From positions 1 to 13,103 of the forward strand of contig JAOUAY010000021.1 of NCBI GenBank assembly GCA_029860565.1: a DNA stretch of 13,103 nt. Reading direction: 5' to 3'. The position numbers and the translations under genes are program-made. Position 1 is the stretch's first letter. Each line of letters opens with the position of its first letter. This document shows positions 5,464 to 11,588 of this stretch, one piece after another. Below the pieces are notes generated by a model. That model was not told the origin of the DNA. It ran no database searches and was given only the letters and a program-made list of their open reading frames with translations. Source of the DNA: Candidatus Nitrosopumilus sp. (GTDB lineage Archaea > Thermoproteota > Nitrososphaeria > Nitrososphaerales > Nitrosopumilaceae).

Positions 5464-6348
5464 ATGTTGTCTGTATGGTTTAGAGTAATCAGGGTGAGAT
5501 TTCTTCTTGCATCCGTTATTGCAGTCTCTGTTGGATTGGCATTAAATTGGTGGCAAAATTCTTCCATCGAACCCTTTGATGCAATTTTGACATTTGCTGG
5601 AGTAATGGCACTACATGCAAGTGTGGATTTGCTAAATGATTTTTGGGATTTTAAAAGAGGTATTGATACTAAAACGACTAGAACAAAGATGAGTGGTGGC
5701 ACTGGTGTATTGCCTGAGGGATTACTCAGGCCATCTTCTGTATATCGTGCAGGAGTCGCATTTTTAATTATTGGTTCTATAATTGGAGGATATTTTGTAA
5801 TTACTGATGGTATAACCATTGCAGTCATCTTGGGATTTGCAATTCTATCGATTTATTTTTACTCTACAAAAATTGTCGATTCTGGTTTAGGGGAGTTTTT
5901 TGTTGCAGTAAAGGGTTGCATGATTGTCATTGGAACTTTTTTTATTCAATCTGGAGAAATATCTGTGGAATCAATCCTTGCTGGCATTGTTGTTGGCTCT
6001 TTGTCGTCATTGGTGCTTTTCATTGCATCTTTTCCAGACTATGATGCTGACAAATCTAAAGGCAGAAAAACTTTGGTGATTGTAGCAGGGAGAGAAAATG
6101 CTGTAAAGTTGTTCTGGATTTTTCCTCTGGTGTCTTATTTTGCAATAGTGATTGGCGTGTGGTTAAATCTATTTCCCATGATGTCTTTAATTGTTTTTTT
6201 GAGTATTCCATTAATGATAAAATCTGGAATGGGGTTGCAGAAAAATTTTGACTCTGTTGAAGGCCTTGTGCCTCATATGTCTTCGACTTTGATGTTTGGT
6301 AGGATCACCGGTGTATTGTTTGTAATTAGCTTGTTGGTAGGACTGTAG
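5464..6348 (+). CDS. UbiA-family prenyltransferase, MenA-like
   Basis: An integral membrane enzyme that transfers a prenyl chain from a polyprenyl diphosphate to an acceptor. The two Asp-rich Mg-diphosphate motifs are intact: NDFWDFKRGID at residues 58-68 and DYDADKSKGRKTL at 192-204. Eight or nine hydrophobic segments surround them. These motifs are closest to 1,4-dihydroxy-2-naphthoate prenyltransferase (MenA), so menaquinone synthesis is the leading role. Related UbiA enzymes acting on other aromatic or glycerol-lipid acceptors cannot be excluded. I chose ATG at 5464 (294 aa) over TTG at 5461 because of promoter spacing. The aldo/keto reductase follows 38 bp downstream with its own TATA-like box. 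Family certain, substrate inferred. Confidence 0.88.
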   Translation: MLSVWFRVIRVRFLLASVIAVSVGLALNWWQNSSIEPFDAILTFAGVMALHASVDLLNDFWDFKRGIDTKTTRTKMSGGTGVLPEGLLRPSSVYRAGVAFLIIGSIIGGYFVITDGITIAVILGFAILSIYFYSTKIVDSGLGEFFVAVKGCMIVIGTFFIQSGEISVESILAGIVVGSLSSLVLFIASFPDYDADKSKGRKTLVIVAGRENAVKLFWIFPLVSYFAIVIGVWLNLFPMMSLIVFLSIPLMIKSGMGLQKNFDSVEGLVPHMSSTLMFGRITGVLFVISLLVGL

Positions 6349-6386
6349 TTCTTTAGACATAAATTTAGTAATTACTGATATTCATC

Positions 6387-7487
6387 ATGATATCTGGATT
6401 TGCAACTTTTGAAGGAACTAAGAAATTTACTGAAAATTCAGGTGTAAATAAAGACAATTTTAAAGAATTTCAAAGCCTGTATCTCTCAAATGTGGGTATT
6501 GGAACTTACCTTGGTGATGCTGATTCCAAAACAGATGAATTAGTAACTAATGCTGTAAAACAGTCTGTCTTATCTGGGGTAAATGTAATTGATACTGCAA
6601 TAAATTATAGATCTCAAAAGGCAGAACGTTCTGTAGGTAAGGCCATCATGGAATTGATTCAAGAGGATAGAATTACACGTGATCAAATATTTGTCAGCTC
6701 TAAAAATGGATATGTCACAAATGATGCTGATGTTCAACTGGGTTTCTGGGAATATGTGAAAGAGGAATATTCTCAAAAAGGAATCATCGAAGAGGGCGAT
6801 GTCACATCTGGTTACCACTGCATGACTGCTTCATATCTTTCTGATCAACTGGATCGTAGCTTAAAAAATTTGGGGTTGGACTGTATTGATTTAATGTATC
6901 TTCATAATGCTGTTGAAGGACAAATCAAGGATGTCTCTAAAGAAAAATTCTTGGATAATCTGAAATCTGTTTTTAAACTGTATGAGCAAAAACGTCAAGA
7001 GGGTAAAATCAAATTTTATGGCATGGCCACTTGGGAATGTTTCAGAGTTCCAAATGATAATTTACAATATCTCTCACTTGAAGAAACAGTAAATATGGCC
7101 AAAGAAATTGGAGGCGAAAACCATGGATTCAGATTCATTCAGTTGCCTTACAACATGAACTATGATCAAGCATTACTTGGAAAAAATCAATTATTTGGAA
7201 CTGAAAATATTTCCATTTTAGAGGCAGCTGTGAGATTGGGGATTGGTGTATTCACTAGTGTTCCTTTCATGCAAGGCAGACTGTTAACTCCTGGAACGAT
7301 GCCTGATTTTAATAATCTAAAACCGTCTTTACGTGCTTTGCAATTTATTCGCTCATCTCCTGGTGTTTTAGCTCCTTTGGTGGGCCAGAAATCTGCTGAA
7401 CATGTTTTGGAAAATCTTGAAATTATGAAAATTCCTCCAATGTCTGAATCTGAATTTCTTGCATTGGTAAAGACATTGACCTCGTAA
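6387..7487 (+). CDS. Aldo/keto reductase family oxidoreductase
   Basis: A cytosolic NAD(P)H-dependent oxidoreductase of the AKR TIM-barrel family. The catalytic tetrad is present: D69 (VIDTA), Y74 (INY), K106 (SSKNGY) and H173 (MYLHN). The protein has 366 residues, on the long side. It has a roughly 30-residue N-terminal extension and an insert around residues 110-147 between the Lys and His motifs that may form the substrate lid. The C-terminal part has the barrel segment around TSVPFMQGRLL and ends with the QKSAEHVLENL helix typical of cofactor-binding AKRs. ATG at 6387 has CATAAATT centred about 25 bp upstream. Proximity to the prenyltransferase allows, but does not prove, a shared role in quinone or lipid metabolism. 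Substrate unknown. Confidence 0.9.
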   Translation: MISGFATFEGTKKFTENSGVNKDNFKEFQSLYLSNVGIGTYLGDADSKTDELVTNAVKQSVLSGVNVIDTAINYRSQKAERSVGKAIMELIQEDRITRDQIFVSSKNGYVTNDADVQLGFWEYVKEEYSQKGIIEEGDVTSGYHCMTASYLSDQLDRSLKNLGLDCIDLMYLHNAVEGQIKDVSKEKFLDNLKSVFKLYEQKRQEGKIKFYGMATWECFRVPNDNLQYLSLEETVNMAKEIGGENHGFRFIQLPYNMNYDQALLGKNQLFGTENISILEAAVRLGIGVFTSVPFMQGRLLTPGTMPDFNNLKPSLRALQFIRSSPGVLAPLVGQKSAEHVLENLEIMKIPPMSESEFLALVKTLTS

Positions 7488-7557
7488 CTATTTTGATTAT
7501 TAGACTGCAATTTGTAGAAAGATAATAAATGAGTGATTTTTAGTATGACTAAGTAAT

Positions 7558-7923
7558 TTGTCTGGAAAAATCTATGATTATGCCAAAATTTGTAATTCCA
7601 TATATACCATTGATCCTAAAATCCGATTTGCAGGTGTAATCAATGAGCGAGGACGCTTGGTGGCAGGTGGGATGAAAGAAAGCGTTGAACCTTTGGAGAG
7701 CGAAAAAGATGACGAAATGATTTTCATGGAACTTGCATTGCGTGTCAAAATGAGAAAAGAGTTTGACAAGCAACTTGGCCCAGTAAATTTTGCAATGGCT
7801 TCTCGTGAACGTGCACTTGCAATTAGTGTCATAATTAATAATGATATTTTGTATGTCGTATCTGAACCTGACACTGATTATGGTATGCTCCCAAAGCAAA
7901 TCCTCAAAATAATTCATTCTTGA
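7558..7923 (+). CDS. Small thaumarchaeal family protein (possibly DUF6659), 121 aa
   Basis: This belongs to a protein type that I recall as common and multi-copy in Nitrosopumilus-like genomes and annotated as DUF6659; that label is from memory. Conserved-looking blocks are the N-terminal ICNSIYTIDPKIRFAGVIN, the RLVAGGMKE segment near residue 33, and KDDEMIFMELALRVKMRKEFD at about 50-70. A GPVNFAM strand and YVVSEPDTDYG follow. The alternation of strands and one long helix resembles small regulatory alpha/beta folds such as roadblock or profilin types, but that is only an impression. The start is TTG at 7558; ATAATAAA-like sequence about 30 bp upstream may be its TATA box. Function unknown; no membrane segment. 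Confidence 0.75.
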   Translation: MSGKIYDYAKICNSIYTIDPKIRFAGVINERGRLVAGGMKESVEPLESEKDDEMIFMELALRVKMRKEFDKQLGPVNFAMASRERALAISVIINNDILYVVSEPDTDYGMLPKQILKIIHS

Positions 7924-8018
7924 TTAAACCTGAAATTAATCCTTAATTGTTTGATTTCTTGAGGTATGTCAAGAAAATGCTTTTATCTAATTAACATTAA
8001 AACCTCTATAGCTGAATG

Positions 8019-8026
8019 TATAAATA
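8019..8026 (+). promoter_or_regulatory. TATA box of the YHS gene
   Basis: TATAAATA is centred 26.5 bp upstream of GTG at 8049, the leaderless spacing seen at other genes here. This decides the start of the small YHS protein in favour of GTG 8049 rather than TTG 8031. Confidence 0.6.
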
Positions 8027-8048
8027 GAATTTGCAAAGTGAAAAGGCT

Positions 8049-8195
8049 GTGCCAGTAGATCCTGTATGTGGAATTGAACTAGATAAAGATTTAGCATTAA
8101 TTCATGATCATGATGGAAAAAAAGTTTATTTTTGCTGTGATGGATGTAGGAGAATTTTTCTCAAAAAACCTCGCAAGTACAAAAAAAATATCTAG
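8049..8195 (+). CDS. YHS domain protein (48 aa)
   Basis: A stand-alone YHS domain, a small metal-binding module also found in heavy-metal ATPases and monooxygenase-associated proteins. The hallmarks are VDPVCGIEL at residues 3-11, then DGKKVYFCCDGC at about 25-36, and a C-terminal IFLKKPRKYKKN matching the usual FxxxPxKY ending. Cys 7, 32, 33 and 36 are likely metal ligands. The GTG start at 8049 has a TATA box 26.5 bp upstream; TTG at 8031 would give 54 aa. It is probably a metal (Cu or Zn) carrier or sensor, which is inference. Its TAG stop overlaps the stop codon of the convergent asparagine-synthetase-like gene. Confidence 0.85.
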   Translation: MPVDPVCGIELDKDLALIHDHDGKKVYFCCDGCRRIFLKKPRKYKKNI

Positions 8196-9148
8196 ATGGG
8201 AAAAGCCCCACACATTCTACAAAATTTTGATTTTCCAACATTGTGTTTACAATATGGGCATATTTCTTCTACATTGGCATCTACAGGAGATCCAAATAAT
8301 TTTTTAAAAATTTCGTAATAGTGCATGGATTCTCTACTTCTAATTACAACTCCGTCTTCTTTTTCAACTGTCAGTTTTTTTTCAACAAATTTTTCTTCCC
8401 CTATTATTGATTCAAACAAATTAGTTAACCCTGAAGTTCCTGAACCCTCCTGCATTGGAGATTTTTCTCTCCATGCAATTTGTTGTGGGATGTATTTTTC
8501 AAATGTTTTGCGGATAATCCACTTTCCATGTCTTTTTCCCTTCTCGTTTTTGACTTTCAAATTTGCGGGAATCTCATTAGCTAGTTTTACTACTTCTTCA
8601 TTTAGAAATGGCGATTCTACATTCACTCCTAATGCTTTTCCTATTTTTTGTGTTGGAAAGTGCATTACTGAACAAACTCTTTTAATTTCTTTTTCTAATT
8701 CTTCTTCTGGTTTATTTATAAGGAAATTGTATCCTGCAAATAATTCATCAGCCCCATCCCCTGTAATAATTGATTTTTCACCATTGTCTTTTGCCCATTT
8801 AATTGCCAGGTACATTACAACGTTATTTCGAATTTCTATGTCGTTAAAGTTTTTTAAAATCTTAATTGTTTCTTCTACTGCTTCAAGAATTGAATCCGTT
8901 TTCACATTATGTATTGTTAGTGGTAATTGCATTTCTTTTGAAATCATTTGACAATATGTCAAATCTGTTGAAACAAAATCATCTGCAATCACTGTCACCG
9001 CTTTTGGTTTTCTTTGCTTGAGAAAATATGCGATAATTGAGCTATCCAATCCCCCTGACAGTGAAATTAAATTTGATTTGGATAGGCTACATGATTCTTC
9101 TAAAACACTGTATAGATTCTTGGAAAATTCTTCCAACACTATTGACAT
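8192..9148 (-). CDS. Asparagine-synthetase-like amidotransferase domain, no glutaminase, C-terminal zinc ribbon
   Basis: The 318-aa protein carries the synthetase half of AsnB. The ATP-pyrophosphatase P-loop is SGGLDSS at residues 31-37. TGDGADELFAGY at 129-140 and ESPFLNEEVV near 178-187 match AsnB aspartate-site motifs, as does the REKSPMQEG region near 227. The N-terminal glutaminase domain with its catalytic Cys is absent, so nitrogen would come from free ammonia or a partner protein, or the enzyme acts on another substrate. The C terminus adds a zinc ribbon, CPYC at 297-300 and CRMC at 310-313, not usual for AsnB. ATG at 9148 is chosen. GTG 9181 would extend it; a TATA-like TTAAAATA (9159-9166) would instead fit GTG 9139 or TTG 9136. 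It is divergent from the HTH regulator. Confidence 0.85.
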   Translation of the reverse strand: MSIVLEEFSKNLYSVLEESCSLSKSNLISLSGGLDSSIIAYFLKQRKPKAVTVIADDFVSTDLTYCQMISKEMQLPLTIHNVKTDSILEAVEETIKILKNFNDIEIRNNVVMYLAIKWAKDNGEKSIITGDGADELFAGYNFLINKPEEELEKEIKRVCSVMHFPTQKIGKALGVNVESPFLNEEVVKLANEIPANLKVKNEKGKRHGKWIIRKTFEKYIPQQIAWREKSPMQEGSGTSGLTNLFESIIGEEKFVEKKLTVEKEDGVVIRSRESMHYYEIFKKLFGSPVDANVEEICPYCKHNVGKSKFCRMCGAFPI

Positions 9149-9213
9149 AGTTTTGAAATTAAAATAGCTATGCCTAAGCACTGTTTGGATGAACTCTGCA
9201 TGTTATTGCAAAC

Positions 9214-9221
9214 TTTAAATT
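9214..9221 (+). promoter_or_regulatory. TATA box of the HTH regulator gene
   Basis: TTTAAATT is centred 27.5 bp before ATG at 9245. With the conserved N-terminal MLLPAEI start this sets the gene start at 9245, not at the earlier in-frame ATG at 9170. Confidence 0.55.
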
Positions 9222-9244
9222 CATTATCTGCATCTTGTGGATTA

Positions 9245-9661
9245 ATGCTGCTTCCTGCTGAAATTGAATCTAAAACTTTAATTCCTGCATTACGAGCTAT
9301 TCTTGCCAAAAAACTTGCAGAAGATCATGATATTAGAGAAGATGAGATTTCTAAAATGCTTGGTGTTACTCAAGCAGCCATCAGTAATTACATTCGTGGA
9401 ACAAGAGGTGATCCATCTTTAATTGCTAAACTTTTATCAGAAAAACAAGTTGCAATCTTGATTAATGAATTAACTGACAGTCTTTCTTCAGATATGGCAT
9501 ATACTCCATCTAGTCTTTCAAAATTCATAGGACTTTGTAACTACATTAAATCAAGTTTGTTAATTTGTGAGATACATCACAATTTAGAATCAAACATTGA
9601 TGAACAAGTATGTAAAGAATGTGAAAACATGCTTCTAAAAGGTCCTGGAAGCGTTTACTAA
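9245..9661 (+). CDS. Predicted transcriptional regulator, COG2522-type HTH
   Basis: A 138-aa DNA-binding protein. The N-terminal MLLPAEIESKTLIPALRA block and the helix-turn-helix at about 32-52 (EISKMLGVTQAAISNYIRG, followed by TRGD) match the archaeal COG2522 regulator pattern as I know it. The C-terminal half is helical and carries C108, C123 and C126 (VCKEC), a possible metal or redox site, plus C98. An upstream in-frame ATG at 9170 would add 25 residues that do not look family-like, and TATA spacing supports 9245. It is divergent from the asparagine-synthetase-like gene, so it may regulate that gene or itself (inference). Its stop overlaps the convergent alba gene by 4 bases. Confidence 0.85.
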   Translation: MLLPAEIESKTLIPALRAILAKKLAEDHDIREDEISKMLGVTQAAISNYIRGTRGDPSLIAKLLSEKQVAILINELTDSLSSDMAYTPSSLSKFIGLCNYIKSSLLICEIHHNLESNIDEQVCKECENMLLKGPGSVY

Positions 9662-9972
9662 ATTTTATTTAAAATAATTTCAATTGTTGATGTCATATCT
9701 CCTATACCTGCAGCAGCTACTGTATCTAGGGTGATTTTTTCAACTTTAGAATTGCCTTTTAGCATTTTCTCTGTTATGATGTTTGCCACTGCCACAGCAT
9801 TTGGAATTGAATTCCCCTTTGATTTAAGAATCACTTTGTTTTTTTTACCTAGGATTGTTAACACATCAATAGCTGATTCCATTACGGGATAATTTCCAAT
9901 TTGTATTATGGCTTCATCAGACATTTCGGTCTGCTCTTGACCCTGCGACTTTGTTGTCTCTTCCATGAGCAT
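9658..9972 (-). CDS. alba: Alba family DNA/RNA-binding protein
   Basis: A small basic-fold chromatin or RNA-binding protein of 104 aa that works as a dimer. The Alba core runs from residue 24: IQIGNYPVMESAIDVLTIL, then VILKSKGNSIPNAVAVANII with the Lys-x-Lys-Gly loop that contacts nucleic acid, then helix and strands ending EIILNKI. The first roughly 20 residues are a polar Gln/Glu-rich extension, longer than in crenarchaeal Alba. ATG at 9972 is used, and ATG two codons in is possible. A TATA-like TTTTAAGT region (near 10000-10007) lies about 31 bp upstream. Rpo6 is upstream on the same strand with a 51-bp gap, so readthrough is possible. In archaea of this type Alba can be a major chromosome protein. 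Confidence 0.93.
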   Translation of the reverse strand: MLMEETTKSQGQEQTEMSDEAIIQIGNYPVMESAIDVLTILGKKNKVILKSKGNSIPNAVAVANIITEKMLKGNSKVEKITLDTVAAAGIGDMTSTIEIILNKI

Positions 9973-10023
9973 TGTTCAATAGTTAGCAATTTTGTGTTCT
10001 TTTAAGTTTTATCAACCGATGAT

Positions 10024-10521
10024 TCATTTTTCAAAATAATCTATTGGTATATTTTGATAATCCCCATTTGGTAGTACTCTTCTAATTGTAATGGGGATGA
10101 CTCTCTGTTCAAGTTCTTCCATTGAAATATCCAATGAAATTCTTGCATTTTTTGGGATTGGAATGAATGGTGGTGCTCCTAATGATAATTGTAGTGCCCT
10201 TGCCCCCATTATTCTTGCTTTTTCAAATCTTGTTAATGTTGGTGGCCCAATTGTAATTTTGCCTTTTTCACAAGGAATTTCTACTGGCTCATGCTCCTCA
10301 ATTTTCTCAACAACTTCTCTGTTTTCTATTTCTTTGATTCTTTCTTCAAGACTGTTTTGTTCTTTTTCTGTTAATGGTTCTACTAGATCTTTTCTATCAA
10401 TTAATTTTCGATAAGTATCTAATGCTTTGTTTAGTCCAGCATTTTCTTCTATTACGTCTTCACTAATTTCTTCTTCAGTTTGTGGAGCTTTTAACAATTC
10501 AGACTCTTTAACCTTAGACAA
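10024..10521 (-). CDS. rpo6: DNA-directed RNA polymerase subunit Rpo6 (RpoK)
   Basis: The archaeal homologue of eukaryotic Rpb6 and bacterial omega, which helps assemble and stabilise the RNA polymerase around the clamp. The conserved domain is at residues 92-165: LTRFEKARIMGARALQLS at 96-113, GAPPFIPIP, and the ISMEELEQRVIPITIRRVLPNG segment. The preceding 90 residues are an acidic, Glu-rich, helical extension with a charged coiled-coil-like stretch (about 47-75), much longer than in classic archaeal RpoK of about 60-100 aa. The TTG start at 10521 is supported by the palindromic TATA octamer centred 27.5 bp upstream. It is divergent from the cyclophilin-like gene. Core-domain identity is secure; the extension's role is unknown. 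Confidence 0.93.
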   Translation of the reverse strand: MSKVKESELLKAPQTEEEISEDVIEENAGLNKALDTYRKLIDRKDLVEPLTEKEQNSLEERIKEIENREVVEKIEEHEPVEIPCEKGKITIGPPTLTRFEKARIMGARALQLSLGAPPFIPIPKNARISLDISMEELEQRVIPITIRRVLPNGDYQNIPIDYFEK

Positions 10522-10544
10522 GACAACAAATTTTCCTTAAAACG

Positions 10545-10552
10545 TTATATAA
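10545..10552. promoter_or_regulatory. Shared palindromic TATA box between rpo6 and the cyclophilin-like gene
   Basis: TTATATAA is a perfect palindrome in the 53-bp divergent spacer. Its centre is 27.5 bp from the rpo6 TTG (10521) and 26.5 bp from the cyclophilin-like ATG (10575). It fits the leaderless TATA position in both directions. No second TATA-like element at the right distance was seen for either gene. Confidence 0.65.
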
Positions 10553-10574
10553 TCTAATCAGTTTAAAGTACGAA

Positions 10575-10961
10575 ATGAGTACATCATCAGTCTCAAGAAA
10601 ACAACTTGTTTTGGAAATTCGAGGAAAAGCAAAAATCTTATGTGATCTTAAACGTCATTTGTCTCCAAGAACTGTTGGGGCTATAATGAGATCGTTGCCA
10701 TTAGAAGGACATGCTCATCTATTGGGAAAAAGTATTTCATATTTTGAAACTCATGTTGATGGTGGAATTGAAAGATCCAGATCTGAATTCAAAAAAGGTG
10801 ATGTTGCATTCTTGCCTTCTGCTGGAAGTATCTGTTTTTTCTTAAATGATGCTATATTTACAAAAACTATGACTCCCATTGGAAAATTGAATGGGGATAT
10901 CCATGCATTAAACGATATTAAATCTGGGGATGTGTTTTGTATCTATGAGGAAACTACTTGA
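10575..10961 (+). CDS. Cyclophilin-like fold protein (DUF369/TM1367 type)
   Basis: The 128-aa protein matches the archaeal and bacterial cyclophilin-like beta-barrel family (Pfam Cyclophil_like, formerly DUF369). The hallmarks are LSPRTVGAIMRSLPLEGHAHLLGKSISYFET at about 29-59, the KKGDVAFLPSAGSICFF block near 73-89, and the closing PIGKLNGDIHALNDIKSGDVFCIY. Proteins of this fold share the cyclophilin barrel but generally lack established prolyl isomerase residues, and their biochemical role is unsettled. The ATG at 10575 lies 26.5 bp from the shared TATA box. The gene is convergent with S25e and overlaps its end by 19 bp. No signal peptide is seen, so it is cytosolic. Confidence 0.85.
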   Translation: MSTSSVSRKQLVLEIRGKAKILCDLKRHLSPRTVGAIMRSLPLEGHAHLLGKSISYFETHVDGGIERSRSEFKKGDVAFLPSAGSICFFLNDAIFTKTMTPIGKLNGDIHALNDIKSGDVFCIYEETT

Positions 10962-11251
10962 TATAGATGATGACCTGAATACCCGCCAACTTTTTTTACA
11001 ATCCCTTTGTTTGCTGATTCTTTTAGAAATGCATTTGCTGCAGAAATTTTAACTCCTGTTTGTCTTGCAAGATCTTGAACTGTCACAACTTTGGAATTTT
11101 GTATGATTCTCATTGCTTGTTGTTCATTTACCTTCACTACAATCTCTGCCTTTTTTGGACCGCCTTCACCTTTGTCTTTCTTTTTCTTTGTGTCTTTAGA
11201 TCCTGCTGATTTGTCTTTGTTTCCAGCTGTTGGTTTCTTTGCTCCACCCAT
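10943..11251 (-). CDS. rps25e: Ribosomal protein S25e
   Basis: A small-subunit ribosomal protein of archaeal/eukaryotic type, 102 aa. The N-terminal third is a Lys/Gly-rich disordered tail (about 1-35), as in eukaryotic S25. The winged-helix core follows: VNEQQAMRIIQNSKVVTVQDLARQTGVKISAANAFLKE at about 42-80, and KGIVKKVGGYSGHHLYQ at the end. It sits at the 30S head and contacts rRNA. ATG at 11251 has a TATA box 26.5 bp upstream. It stands alone rather than in a ribosomal operon. Its last codons lie antisense to the end of the cyclophilin-like gene. Confidence 0.95.
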   Translation of the reverse strand: MGGAKKPTAGNKDKSAGSKDTKKKKDKGEGGPKKAEIVVKVNEQQAMRIIQNSKVVTVQDLARQTGVKISAANAFLKESANKGIVKKVGGYSGHHLYQVVSS

Positions 11252-11273
11252 AAATTTAGAAAAAAATATTCCT

Positions 11274-11281
11274 CTTATAAA
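11274..11281 (-). promoter_or_regulatory. TATA box of the S25e gene
   Basis: On the minus strand TTTATAAG is centred 26.5 bp upstream of the S25e ATG, which implies a leaderless mRNA. Confidence 0.65.
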
Positions 11282-11346
11282 CGATGAACCGACTTTGTAA
11301 ATTCCTCTTTTCTAAATCCTCAATTTTTTGTAAAAATATTTTCAAG

Positions 11347-11354
11347 TATAAATA
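11347..11354 (+). promoter_or_regulatory. TATA box of the 70-aa Cys protein gene
   Basis: TATAAATA is centred 25.5 bp upstream of ATG at 11376, consistent with a leaderless mRNA. Confidence 0.65.
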
Positions 11355-11375
11355 ACATCTTGGCTACAATCTTGT

Positions 11376-11588
11376 ATGGGTATAATAGCAAAAGGCGCAA
11401 AATGCAATGTTGATAGCTGTGATCAAGATGGAACTCGCTCTCTTAACACTAGTAAAGTTGAAAATACTGGGCTTCGTGTAAATTCATCTGGTAAAAAAAC
11501 CGTTCTTTGCAAGGAACACTACAAAGAATACAAAAAAGAATCCAAAGATGACAGGGATCTTGAACGTGCTCGATTTAACAAGTTTTAG
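11376..11588 (+). CDS. Small Cys-containing basic protein (70 aa)
   Basis: An unrecognised but well-formed small protein. Cys 10 and Cys 15 (CNVDSC) together with C45 and H48 (LCKEHY) form a plausible zinc site. The C-terminal 25 residues are highly charged (KEYKKESKDDRDLERARFNKF) and may be helical. A good TATA box upstream supports expression from ATG 11376. Its placement between S25e and the deoxyhypusine-synthase-like gene hints at a role around translation or RNA, but this is guilt by association only. The last 14 bases overlap the convergent downstream gene. Confidence 0.75.
   Translation: MGIIAKGAKCNVDSCDQDGTRSLNTSKVENTGLRVNSSGKKTVLCKEHYKEYKKESKDDRDLERARFNKF

Noticed and set aside
5457..5828. 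Minus-strand ORF of 123 codons
   Set aside because: Antisense to the prenyltransferase gene, including its first Asp-rich motif; no recognisable domain.
6570..6818. Minus-strand ORF of 82 codons within the aldo/keto reductase
   Set aside because: Antisense shadow of a gene with an intact catalytic tetrad.
7549..7917. Two minus-strand ORFs opposite the 121-aa gene
   Set aside because: They share coordinates with a family-like protein on the plus strand and have low-quality compositions.
8104..8307. Plus-strand ORF of 67 codons
   Set aside because: It is another frame of the YHS gene and then antisense to the asparagine-synthetase-like gene; the YHS frame has the recognisable domain.
8325..8951. 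Plus-strand ORF of 208 codons
   Set aside because: Lies entirely antisense to the asparagine-synthetase-like gene, whose motifs are clear. The translation is Ser/Phe-rich, as expected of a shadow frame.
9170..9244. Longer N terminus of the HTH regulator from ATG 9170
   Set aside because: The extra 25 residues are not family-like, while ATG 9245 has correct TATA spacing and the conserved MLLP start.
10091..10414. Plus-strand ORF of 107 codons
   Set aside because: Antisense to rpo6; a Ser/Ile/Phe-rich shadow of the acidic coding strand.
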